Of a stretch of DNA of 64,000 nucleotides, positions 1 through 9,712 are shown one piece after another. The notes below the pieces were generated by a model, which saw only the letters and a program-made list of their open reading frames with translations, was not told where the DNA came from and did no database searches. The DNA is taken from the NCBI RefSeq assembly GCF_012489685.1, contig NC_080043.1:67883920-67947919 (forward strand), written 5' to 3'. Source of the DNA: Lotus japonicus (taxonomy: Eukaryota > Streptophyta > Magnoliopsida > Fabales > Fabaceae). The number at the start of each line of letters is the position of its first letter. The first letter of the stretch is position 1. The position numbers and the translations under genes are program-made.

Positions 1-620
1 TATGGTGATATTTTTGGAGAGATTTGATGTGGTGGTAATTAGAGACTATTATATATGTTCTAATTGAGCTATAATTTATGGAGTATTTGCCATAACTGTG
101 AACTTGATTAATTATGTTAAAATTACATAATTTATTATTTGTTAGTGAATGTGAGTAATTTATGTGGAGCATAGATAAGCTTTTACATTATTTATTATTA
201 TGCTTATCCATATGATATGAGCTCTCACCCTTCTGTTGGAATGATGTTCTATGCGACATCGCTCAGGTACCGAAGATAGTGGAGCTTCTCGCGAGGGTTA
301 GTTGGAGGAGCTAGTCTTTCATTTACGGTTTAGTTAGGGGAGTCATGCTCTGTTATGTAACACCGGGAAACGTTTAGTTTTGTACCTTGATGTTAAGAGT
401 TACCTATGAACTCTCTTTATGTTAAATTTTGGAGTTGAAATAAATCCGCTGTGCTATGCATATGATGTTGCGACATTAAAGTTGGAAAATTTATATATTT
501 ATTATGAGCATGACAGGTGTTTTGATTTATATTTCTGGAGAATAAGTGTGACACCCTCTGTGTTATGCATTTTACTCTGATTTATGATATATTATTATGC
601 GGGGTTTAGAGGGTGTTACA
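1..620 (+). repeat. 3' portion of an LTR (Ty3/Gypsy-like), truncated by the window edge
   Basis: The segment ends in GGGTGTTACA at 611-620. An inverted partner, TGTGACACCCTCT, lies at 548-560, a terminal arrangement seen in Gypsy-type LTRs. The same TGTTACA terminus closes the Gypsy LTRs at 35435 and 38659. No coding frame is present. The 5' end is outside the window, and no primer-binding site follows, so this is a solo or truncated LTR. Confidence 0.5.
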
Positions 621-2198
621 CATTCGCTTAGATTCTCGCCGTGGTGTCGAAGATATGAAATCTTAGTTAACGACCCATTTTTAATCAACTGTTACTTTTT
701 GATGCAAAAAGCCTCAGCCTTGCTAAGCGCCTTTAGGATAAATTGATAGTAAATGCATTGTTATAGCTATTCAAAACCGGTTTCGAAAAATATGAACTTT
801 GAGTTTTTGAGCTGCTAATGTGGACCAAAAAGCCCTTATTCTAGTTTTAGGTCCCGTAATTGTTCCGAGTGTTTTCCTACCCTATATATCACCTAAGAAT
901 TAAATTAGATCGAAGAAAATTTTCGGGAACCCTATTTTTGGGGCTTGTGGCCGAGAACTTAGAGGCAATGCATGAACTAGGTTAAGTATTTCGGTTTGAT
1001 TGCTTCTTGTAGAACTTGTTTAAATTATAATGTGTTTCTTTGTTCTAGGTCCGCAACTCCTATGCACTACTACTCACGAAGGTAAGGGTAACTCAGTAAG
1101 TTAAGTTAGCGATGCAATGGTAGGGAGAAATGATCACTCTCATAACTCTACACAGGTGGACTATACATGAAAGTGAATTGTTTTGTCTACCATATCAGTG
1201 GACGTCCTCACTTTATGAGATTTTCTTGTTCATATATCTACTGTCAAATCCATTCTTACAAATGAAATGGAAATAATTAAGAAAGTCTTTTACTTCAGCA
1301 CCGTGAACATGGTAGACAAAACTGATGTACATGTGTTGCCTTGTAGGGAGTCTTTGGAAAATGGAGCTATGGTCTACGACATGCTATGCAAAAAATAAAA
1401 ATTAAATTAACTGTGGTCAAGGAGTTGCAAGTAATTAAAGTTGCAACATTAAAAAACTGTGTCAGGATGTAGACATGAATGCTACATGCTTCCCTTTACC
1501 AAATTGTGACTCGAGTCTTTCATTTACTTCAACCATTCTTCTTTAATACTGGGACTGAAATTTGATCGCACCTAGATCTTTCCTCAACCTTCCTTCAATC
1601 ACAAATATAGAGCAGAAAAAAGTGAGGATAAGAGAATTATTCCAAATGATCCTTGGTAGAAGAAAGTAAAGTACAAACAGATGTGCTGTAATAGAAAGAC
1701 AAAATTGAAAATGAAACTTCAGAAGATTAACAAAAGAGACTTACCCTTGATAAAAGAAAACACCTTGCTATGAAGAGAACTCGATCTAAATATGCAACAT
1801 CACATGGTCCAGCAACTTGAGCAAGCAATCATTCTGATAACGTTCGTGCCAAAAGGTACTAAATTTCACAGAGGAGAGTAAAATAATTTGTCAGTGTATA
1901 TTTCAAAATAACTTATCCAAATTTAAAATCTAACAATAATAGGCAAAACACAACTTACATTTGGGCATGGACTTTGAAGGAGTTTTCCCCAATTTTAAAA
2001 CCCCAAAACCTGTTAGCAAAGACAATTACCAAAGGGAAGGGGAGAGTAGAGAGCCTGAGAAAAGAAACAGAAATGAAAATAGTAAACCTTCTCAAAATAT
2101 CACAAAGGTTGTTGAGTAAGTCTCGTCTATGACCCTCATCTTAAATCGTTACATGGCAAGTTTTGTTTATAAGAATAAATCATAAATTGTATGATTAT
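621..2198. other. Non-coding stretch, no gene seen
   Basis: No credible reading frame or RNA gene was found. About 621-1135 resembles degraded LTR sequence (low-complexity, intron-like). From 1136 to 2198 it is AT-rich with nothing recognisable. Confidence 0.3.
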
Positions 2199-2213
2199 AA
2201 GAATAAATATCAA

Positions 2214-3716
2214 TGGTTAATACTCTCGGTTAAGGAATGTCGCGCCTCCCTTCTTCTCCCTGTGCTAGGGTTTTCGTTCCAACCCTTGGGTTGCGGCGGC
2301 GCGAGCTAGCCTCCTGCGGTGGCTTGGGCTTCGAAGTCGGCGCGGAGGATGGTGGAGATGACACAGACCATCCAGATCGAGCCATTGGAGGAGGGAGTCG
2401 TTTCAATCCTCCGTTCCCTTCTTCTTCTGCTGCGAGACCCGAGCCTTCTGGACGGTGTTCCGTGCTTTCCCCCAGCGGCGTTCTGGGACCGGTGCTCGAA
2501 GGGTTTTCGAGAGGATGCAGTGACGACATGATTCATGCACAAGAATGAGGGCAAGAAGGAGGGTCGATTTCCCAGTCATCGGTCACCCTCTTTGTCGACG
2601 GGATTTCCGATTTCGTCGACTACTCTCAAATTCGTGGTCTCTTCAACCATATTGGAAGCCTTCTCAATGTGTTTGTGCAGAGACAGAGGCGAATAGAAAG
2701 GGCTTTCAGATTCGGGTTTGTGAGGTTTCCGTCGGTGGAGTTGGCCTCCCGCGCGATCAGCCTCTTCAATGGTGCGCTGGTGGGGGGCTCCTTTCTGTCT
2801 GTTGCTTTGGCAAGGTTTCCAAGGTCAGGGGGTCTAAAACAATTTGCTGAGGAGGGTTCTCCGCCGTCTTCGTCGAGGCCAGCGAGGAGGATGAAGGAGG
2901 TTTGTCGTGAAGTGGGTCTTTCTGCTGATGAAGAGAAGATGCTGACAGGTCTCTCTAGGGATTATTCTTCTCTTTGTTGTGCGCTAGAGCTCCTTTTTTC
3001 ATGGAGATCCTTGATTTTGGAGGTTCTGTTTGCGTGCTTTTGGGTTCGGGAAGAGAGGGGCAGGGCGCTCCTATCCCTGTCTCTTCGGTTGGCGGTTGTG
3101 TGGGGGATTCAGGCTTCCTCTCTTCTCCGGTTTGTGCTTCTGTGGGTGATATCTTGGAGGGTGCCGAGGAGGTTCCGTTGACTGAGCGTCGGAGGAGGGG
3201 TCGTCTAAGGAAAGGCAGTGACTCTCGTAAGCAGGCGGTTGAAGAGGTTGCTGAGATTTTGAGGACTGATGTTTCTCCGGAGAGGGGTCCTTCTTTGATT
3301 CTTCCTGAAGCACGTGGGTCTGTTCGTGCGTTGACAAGAGCTCAGAGGATCTTTCTTATTGCCAAACAAGTTGGGGTTGTTCCCATAGGTTATGAAGAGG
3401 ATGCCATCCAGAGCTTAGCCGACCATCTCGTTGCAACTCATCCAAGACTCTATGGAGATCCTTAGCGCATCTTTCGGGTTTTGGTCTTTTTGGTTTTCAT
3501 TAGTCCTTTTCTTGGGTTATTTTGGGTGTTTGTGAGCTGTATTTTTTTGGGCTCTTTTGCTTGTTTAGAGCGGTCTTTTGTTGGGGTTCTGTTGCTTTAG
3601 GCTTTGTGGTTGTTTATTCTCTGGCTAGGCCTATTTTTAGTACCCTTTGAGGAGGGTTGTGTAACCTGCATATTTCCTCATATTATATTGAATATATTTT
3701 AACTTTCTAAAAAAAA
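2214..3716 (+). mobile_element. Non-LTR retrotransposon (L1-type deletion derivative) with 15-bp TSD
   Basis: The element is flanked by an exact 15-bp duplication, AAGAATAAATATCAA, at 2199-2213 and 3717-3731, and it ends in a poly(A) run at about 3710-3718. It is GC-rich against AT-rich flanks. It encodes an RRM-bearing ORF1-like protein and has a T-rich 3' UTR, but at 1.5 kb it has no endonuclease, reverse transcriptase or RNase H. It therefore looks like an internally deleted LINE moved in trans. The near-perfect TSD implies a fairly recent insertion. Confidence 0.85.
2237..3465 (+). pseudogene. LINE ORF1-like protein with an RNA recognition motif, frameshifted
   Basis: The frame opening at ATG 2237 runs to a TGA at 2546-2548 and then continues in the same frame into an RRM. 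The RNP2-like motif LFVDGI is near 2600 and the RNP1-like motif FRFGFVRF near 2710-2730. The fold continues through LFNGALVGGSFLSVALARF to about 2823. Near 2960 the coding signal shifts to the frame that opens at 2974. That frame gives an Arg/Lys-rich stretch and a C-terminal tail ending LYGDP at 3465. Plant L1-type elements often carry an RRM in ORF1, which binds template RNA, and the surrounding TSD supports this reading. Two frame interruptions mean it is probably inactive. It could alternatively be a captured host RNA-binding gene, but the poly(A) tail and TSD argue for a LINE. Confidence 0.65.
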
Positions 3717-3731
3717 AAGAATAAATATCAA

Positions 3732-4302
3732 CGACAATGAGATGTCCAAGTAACATAACCTTGGTTTCACATTAATAACCCTTAAACTACAAACTCCGCA
3801 ATTATAGCCTACTGTCATACTGATTCCAGATAAACAACATTCTTGCATGTACAGTCTTACCATAAACAAAGCAGGCATTAGATTCAAGTCATACTATATT
3901 TTAAGCATATATGCCATATAAAAAATAAAAGCATTCATCGTGTCTGCAAACCTAAAAAACAATGAACAGAAGCACGGATATAAAGCATTGAGAAAAATCC
4001 ATCTAAGCATAGTTCACCAAACTTAAGATACATTGCCTAACTTAAGATCCATGTTAGCATAGTTCACCAACAACCAAGACTATATCCAAAAAAAAAGTGT
4101 TGGTAACAACTCTTTCCAAAATTGTATCATGTTCATTCAAGCTAGTTTTTTAAGCATTGCTTCCACCCCAATGAAATAGTTATGATTCACTAAGTTGGGT
4201 AAAAATACATATCACCTAAAACACAAAGCCCAAAAATGAGAATCTTTATCACTGTGCAGCGAATAAAACTGTTTCAGTCTTTTCCAAAAACTTAGCCTAA
4301 TT
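3732..4302. other. Intergenic, nothing recognised
   Basis: AT-rich sequence with no supported reading frame. Confidence 0.3.
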
Positions 4303-4428
4303 TCATTTAACCTCACATTTAGATTCAAGTTTATTAACTCCAAAGTTCAATGTGGCAATTTCTTCTGCCAATGAACTGTTGCGGAATAAACTCCTTTCCT
4401 TGAAAGCATCATGAAACTGATCTATCAC
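4303..4428 (-). CDS. Candidate last exon of an unrecognised minus-strand gene
   Basis: Read on the minus strand, a good acceptor (pyrimidine-rich, ending TTACAG) precedes a 41-codon open frame starting VIDQFHDAFKER and ending KLESKCEVK before a TGA. The composition is protein-like, acidic and probably helical. The family was not recognised. A further exon-like block lies upstream at 4838-4955, but its splice phase does not join this one directly, so either an intermediate exon is missing or the gene is broken. Evidence is limited to the splice site and the open frame. Confidence 0.35.
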   Translation of the reverse strand: MIDQFHDAFKERSLFRNSSLAEEIATLNFGVNKLESKCEVK

Positions 4429-4837
4429 CTGTAATTAGCAAACATAAGGTTTAGATATTGTTAGTCCTTAGCAAAAGTCACCCATAAAGTTATGTTCTAC
4501 ATAATAGAAAAAAACCAAGCCAACAACAATATAGATAAACTGTGATTTACTTATGTAGGCCGGTGGTTTAGAAATTTTATGCTTTACAGAATAACTTGGG
4601 AACATGTTGGTTTAAAAAGATAGATTGGACTATAAATTTGTGATGATTTTCAATTTTCAAGATCTCATATTCAATATATAAGAAAATTTTAGTGAGATAT
4701 CAGTTATATCATTAAAAAATGTTCATATTTTGATAGATGTGTAACTAAATATGCAAGAAGATTATGGAGCGCTATGTTGCTTCTTCCAAAGGAAGAGAAG
4801 ATATCCACACAAAATTGATGAAAAGATACCGACATAC

Positions 4838-4955
4838 CTCTGGTTGTTAACTGCTTGCAGTTTCTCTTGTGCTCGGGACCTTTCTAAATGACCAGGTTCA
4901 AGTGTTGTGGTGAGGACTTCTCTTAGCTGGAGCCCTGGCTTTTGTTTTACCCTTC
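4838..4955 (-). CDS. Candidate internal exon of an unrecognised minus-strand gene
   Basis: This is a 118-nt block bounded by an acceptor ending TATGTAG and a donor GTATGTCGG on the minus strand. It encodes a hydrophilic, coherent peptide beginning GRVKQKPGLQLREV and ending QAVNNQR, with split codons at both ends. It looks like genuine exon sequence, not random frame. It lies upstream of 4303-4428 on the same strand. No family was recognised. Confidence 0.4.
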
Positions 4956-5967
4956 CTACATAACAGCCACCATAAACCAGGTTAAAACCCATGAAACTTT
5001 TGCTCCCTTTTACTGAAAAATGAAGATACATGCATTGGCCAATTCTTCCTTATGATAGAATTTTACTTAAATTTGAAAAAAAAACAGATGACAAAGATAA
5101 ACCCAGAGGAATGTCTAATAGGCTTATAGCATTAAGAAACAAAAAGTGGTCATCCAATACATAAGTAAGAGATAAAAATGTTTCCGTACTTACTAAAATT
5201 GTAAGTAAGAATGAAAGGGAAAGAGAAATGAGAGAGAATGAGAATTGTGATGAGAAGAGAAGAGAGAGAAATATAAGGTGTAAATAGTATTGAGGTGCGA
5301 GATGTTTAGCCTACAATAAACTTCTCTTACTTTAATAAGGTTTTTTCTTGGTTCTTAAGTGGGCTACGCAGAGACATATTCAAACTACTCATGTGAAGTT
5401 ATAGGAAAAAGAAACATAGGTATAATGAATTATCCTAAAGGAATAAGAATTTTTTAAACTAAAAAGAAATACACCAAACACATACAATGTATTTTTTTTG
5501 AGAAGAAAAGATCATGAATTGATAAAAAGAGAATCTCGGGAACAATCTCTCCAAAGTGAGATTAAAGTCTAGCACAAGAGAAAACAGAAAGGAAAACATC
5601 AAAGAGTAAAAAATACAAACAAAAACAGCATTAACAAAATAAGATCAACAAACAACAGCAGCAAGAAAAAGGTAGCAGCAGAAACGTGATACAACAGCAA
5701 CAACATCTACCCTTTTCATGAAGACCTACGACACCAGCAAACTAAACAAAGGCAACAACAATAGCAGAAAAACAAAAGACCATAGAAAAAACAAACAAAC
5801 ACAGGAAGATAAGCAACAATTAAGTAGAGTTTTTTTTTATCAAGGCAAGGGAGGTACAACTTTCATAGCAACAAAATGTAGAGCCACATAAAGTTATAAT
5901 AAAATCCATACATCAATAGATTGCTAATCCAACTGGATCCAGCAGTACATATACATTCGTGCTTGTT
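4956..5967. other. Non-coding, A-rich
   Basis: Introns or intergenic DNA. The stretch at 5490-5830 is strongly A-rich (CAACA and AAGAA runs) and begins with a T-run followed by GAGAAGAAAAG, resembling the reverse complement of a retroposon 3' tail. No gene was seen. Confidence 0.3.
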
Positions 5968-6189
5968 TCAAAAAAGTGAAACTGTAATCTTAGTAACATC
6001 TGACACAACTTGATCATAATCTGACTTTAGTTTCTCTTGTTCCCCTTGTTCCACTTCACCCTTTGCAGGCTTGGTCAGCACTAAAACACAGTAAGTATGC
6101 CTCTTTGCTGCTCCTGCGCTGGCAAGGTCCTCTTTAGATTGAAACCATTTTCCATTTCATGAACTGAAGTCACAACAGTTGCAACATAC
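5968..6189 (-). pseudogene. Exon-like fragment, unrecognised family, frame-disrupted
   Basis: A minus-strand acceptor (CTACAG) opens at 6189 with YVATVVTSVHEM. A frame change near 6140 then leads into KWFQSKEDLASAGAAKRHTY, continues with CVLVLTKPAKGEVEQGEQEK, and ends at a TGA at 5968-5970. The second part is a long, coherent, conserved-looking peptide. The change of frame in the middle suggests a small indel and loss of function. It may belong with the exons at 4303-4955. The family is not known to me. Confidence 0.4.
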
Positions 6190-6365
6190 CTGTAGTATAA
6201 AAACAGTAATCAATATAGATTTGTCATAGATAATAAGTCAAGATTTAGTATTCATAAGTAACAAAACCCCAACACTTCTAAGGCAAATGCCATTTTAGAT
6301 TGATTTTACGCAAGATTAAGCCACAAATTTCTGCGTTTATTGGCTATACCAGTACTAATATTCCC

Positions 6366-6625
6366 TCTAGTTGACTCCCATTCAAAATATGTTGCCATAA
6401 AATGTTCAGCAGTAGCCATGGTTTCAAGCTCATCAACATTGTAAAATTCCAACATTCCATTTAAGCCATTCAACCAGTTAAAAACAAATAAAAAGAGAAA
6501 ATTACCTTAGCTTCAATCAAGACAAGTTGCAAATTTAGAAGGTATAGCAGTAGGTGCCATCTCCCACCTCCTTATAAACCGTGGTCTGATCTTCCATGCT
6601 TCTCTATCATGGTTTCAAGCTCATC
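6366..6625 (-). other. Two exon-like blocks sharing the same start (duplicated exon head)
   Basis: On the minus strand the string GATGAGCTTGAAACCATG occurs at 6608-6625, preceded by a splice-like TTGTAG, and again near 6418-6434. After it the two copies diverge: IEKHGRSDHG in one and ATAEHFMATYFEWESTRG in the other. This looks like an old partial exon duplication in the same decayed gene region. No family was recognised. Confidence 0.25.
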
Positions 6626-7471
6626 TACAATAAAAGAATTCAAACAGATCAGTGAAATGAGATGAAATAGAGGGGGTTTGAAGCAGAAGGATTGATATAT
6701 GGGAATGGTGTGAATGAGAGTTCAGAGCATGGGGTATTTATAGCCAAAATTTGAAAGTGTACTGACACAAAAAGACCTCAATGAGTTGACAATATTCATC
6801 ATAAATACATGTGAAATCTCATTTAACAAAAATAAACAACGCGATTTAATTTCACATCTAGTACGAAATACATTCAAAAAAAGGACCAGAATTAATGAGG
6901 ATTTGGATTGATACTGACCATTTGCTAAAGGATTCAACCTTTGCTGATGCATTCAACCATAGTAGTTAGGGTTCTCGTGAGGAAAAATGACAGATGAACA
7001 GCAGACGATTTGAGTTGTCAATACGCGATTGATTCTACCATAATCAGCGGCAACGTTAGCTTCAATTACACATCAAGCGGCGGCCGAAAGCAATTCATCA
7101 TCAGATCAATCGGAAAAGACTCTATTGATGGATTGGTGAGAAGTAGGTTGAAAGAGGAAGGCTAACATGCAAGAACAACTATGGTTTGAGATTCATGTGA
7201 AGGAAAGGAAGGTTGTGAGAGATTAATAGAATTCAGAAGGAGATTAGTCGTACGGTGGAGTGGGTAGAAACGCAGAGAACACACGCGATTAGAGAGATAG
7301 GGTTGATGACAGATTGGGGTGAAACAGTGCTAAAGTTGGAAACAGCGTCGTTCTTCCCTTGTCGAGTTGAAAATAAAAATAAAAAACAGAATTAAGTAAA
7401 GGAAGGACACGTGTCGAAGGGTATTTAGCGGTTATATAGCTACAATAGTGGAAGAATAAGAAGTATTAGAT
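6626..7471. other. Possible 5' region of the minus-strand gene remnants
   Basis: A moderately GC-rich stretch at 7000-7330 resembles a plant 5' UTR when read on the minus strand (CT-rich leader). No convincing start codon or open frame follows. Nothing else was seen. Confidence 0.2.
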
Positions 7472-7844
7472 GTTGCCAATATCAATGAAACCTTGCCTAT
7501 CTCTTCTTGGGTTGTAGTGTTGAGATGAGGAAGCGAAATATGTCCCTTGATAATTTTTCCAAGAGAACTTTGAATACAATTTAACTTAGTTTTGAATATT
7601 TATAGTAGTGGGGAAAAGCATAGTATTAATGAGATGAAAGAATTTACGTTGACTTTGAACCCCTAATAGTAATTTTCAAATAATATTTTAATTTCTAATA
7701 TGGACAAATTTCTTCAAATCTTCACATTTACAAATTTCCTATACTTAAACTTAGCATGTTTAAAATAAGTTATAATCGTTCATATTTGTTTAAAATACAG
7801 TTAAATTCTTTTGATATGGTATTTATCAAATATAATATACCTAC
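7472..7844 (-). pseudogene. Truncated paralogue of the cysteine-rich peptide gene: promoter plus broken exon 1
   Basis: This block is a direct repeat of 9043-9420, covering the upstream region, the TATA box (TATAAAT, minus strand, near 7600) and the start of exon 1. Where the intact copy has ATGGTGAAGGC, this one reads ATAGGCAAGG, so the start codon and a base are lost. The similarity stops inside the signal-peptide exon, and no cysteine-coding exon follows. It is a decayed tandem duplicate of the gene at 8737-9074. Confidence 0.6.
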
Positions 7845-7851
7845 ATATATG

Positions 7852-7885
<34 letters not shown>

Positions 7886-8262
7886 TAATACATTGTGATA
7901 AAGATCTTATTAAAAAATCTAAAATGAATAATATAATATAATATATATTAATATGTATATATAAAATATAATAAATTTTAAGAATTGAAAAATATTAAAG
8001 TAGTGAAATATTAATATTTAAATGACATGCTTTATATATTTTTTTCTTTTTTACTCATATTAAGTATGGTCTGATTGGAGTAATAAAAAATATTTACATC
8101 ATGAAGGCATGTACATTTTTCTCAACATTTAATGTATATACTCTATGAAGATTTCTTACGGAATAACAATGATTTTTAACTTGCATGTTTAATTTAGTTA
8201 TGGGAAACAAATTATTGAATTATTTTTAATATGTACAAATATGAAACTTTTGAAAACAAAGT
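7845..8262. repeat. AT-rich spacer with a (TA)n microsatellite
   Basis: A TA dinucleotide run occupies about 7853-7883. The rest is AT-rich with no gene. Confidence 0.6.
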
Positions 8263-8269
8263 TTGTGTG

Positions 8270-8450
8270 AGTCCAGCACAGATAACCATCACCAGCTACG
8301 ACATGCATCTAGGACCATAGATCAATTAAAACTTTGCTTACATATCCCGCATCAACACAACCCCCACATCGGTAGTGGGAATCGAACAAATAACCTTTTG
8401 ATGAAAGTGGTCTATCGTTATCAACTGGTCCAACATACATGTGTTCGTTT
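8270..8450 (-). mobile_element. Probable tRNA-derived SINE, minus strand
   Basis: On the minus strand a box-A-like GGACCAGTTGATAACGATAG (about 8415-8435) is followed by a box-B-like GTTCGATTCCCAC (about 8376-8390), at a spacing expected for a tRNA-derived RNA polymerase III promoter. No clear TSD or A-tail was found, so the ends are approximate. Confidence 0.4.
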
Positions 8451-8736
8451 TGGTACATCGGAAATAATACTTGTGTTTGTATACATGTGAGTCAAGCAAT
8501 AGTTAAGTTTTCAAATTGCATAAGATTTATTTATTTTTTAAAAAAATATTTATAACAAAAACATCTAGACGATACTGAATAATAAATTCAAATGTTATTG
8601 ACACAAACTATAATATATCCTTTTTGAAAGATAGAATTTATCATTTAACGAGAACAAACTACAAAATCATATTTAAGACTTTATATATGACCCTTCAAAG
8701 CATTTATTTGTTCTTCATAGTCCAGGAAGAACATTA

Positions 8737-9074
8737 TTAGACACAAATACATACGAAGCTCACGCACTTGGGTGTTCTTCCTTCACAAGACATGAATGAA
8801 CATTCTTCATCTGCAACACAAGCAAGGCGGATATCAGAGCAACCAAAGCATTTAGGGCCATAGTCTACTTTAACTTCATTCACAACCAGACCTGCCTCTT
8901 CTATATGTACACCTGAGAATGAAAGTCCTACAAAGTTTTGTGCATGATTTCAATATTTCATGAACAGGAGTATATAAAATAACATCAAGAATAAAATTAA
9001 AAGATGAAATAAGTACATACCATTGCAAGAATAACATATATGAATGTTGCAAATCTCAGTGAAGCCTTCACCAT
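8737..9074 (-). CDS. Small secreted cysteine-rich peptide, NCR/late-nodulin-like, two exons
   Basis: Exon 1 (9074 down to about 9017) starts ATGGTGAAGG and encodes a hydrophobic signal peptide, MVKASLRFATFIYVILAM. Exon 2 (8912 down to 8737) follows an acceptor ending CTCAG. It encodes an acidic pro-segment and a mature part with eight cysteines spaced C-X2-C-X6-C-X5-C-X4-C-X6-C-X4-C-X1-C, stopping at TAA 8737-8739. The last six cysteines fit the six-cysteine spacing known for legume nodule-specific cysteine-rich peptides. A signal-peptide exon split from the mature-peptide exon is also typical of that family. In phase, the join needs the donor at GTACTT (after 9017), giving MVC then VHIEE. 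The stronger-looking donor GTATGT three codon-bases earlier would put exon 2 out of frame. A TATA box lies about 100 bp upstream. It could instead be a defensin-like peptide outside the nodule family. It is one of the few intact-looking host genes here. Confidence 0.6.
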
Positions 9075-9420
9075 CTCTTGTTGGGTTGTAGTATTGAGAT
9101 GAGGGAGTGAAATATGTAACTTGATAAATTTCCAAGATAACTTAAAATACAATTTAGCTTAGTTTTAAATATTTATAGCAGTGGGAAAAAGCATAATATA
9201 AATGGGATGAAATAATTTACGTTGACTTTGAACCCCTAATAGGCATTTTCAAATAAGATTTTAATTTCTAATATGGACAAATTTCTTCAAATCTACACAT
9301 TTACAAATTTCATATACTTAAACTTAGAATGTTTGGAATAAGTTATAATTGTTCATATTTGTTTGAAATTCAGTTAATTTTTTTTTATATGGTATTCATC
9401 AAATATAATATACCTATTTA
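9043..9420 (-). repeat. Upstream half of a direct repeat with 7472-7844
   Basis: The two blocks align over about 375 bp with scattered substitutions, for example the shared TTTACGTTGACTTTGAACCC. They mark a tandem gene duplication of the promoter and first exon. Confidence 0.75.
9171..9177 (-). promoter_or_regulatory. TATA box of the cysteine-rich peptide gene
   Basis: CTATAAATA on the minus strand lies about 97 bp upstream of the ATG at 9074. It is conserved in the broken paralogue near 7600, inside an upstream block (9075-9420) that is repeated at 7472-7844. Confidence 0.5.
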
Positions 9421-9424
9421 TGAA

Positions 9425-9712
9425 TGATTGATTTTATGCTTAAAATGACTTTAAAATGTTGATTTCGAAGAAGATATTTACACTTGTATTGTATGTTTTT
9501 GTCCTATTTGTATTGGGATTTGGGCCATATATGTAAGGCCCAAATCCAAGAATATTCCAGATAAGGACCACTCCCACTATAAAATGGGGGTCCTCACCTT
9601 ATACTAGGTACCATTTTCATCATTAATGAGATAATTCCTTTATTCTTACATCATTCATACATTCTATGCTCTGCTAGAGTTTCGTAAGGACACTTCATAT
9701 CCCCTTATAGAC
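9425..9712 (+). repeat. LTR-like fragment
   Basis: It contains a palindromic TTTGGGCC...GGCCCAAA segment, a TATA-like CTATAAAATGGGG near 9578-9590, and a T-rich leader, as in the U3/R region of plant LTRs. No coding frame and no clear termini. Confidence 0.35.
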
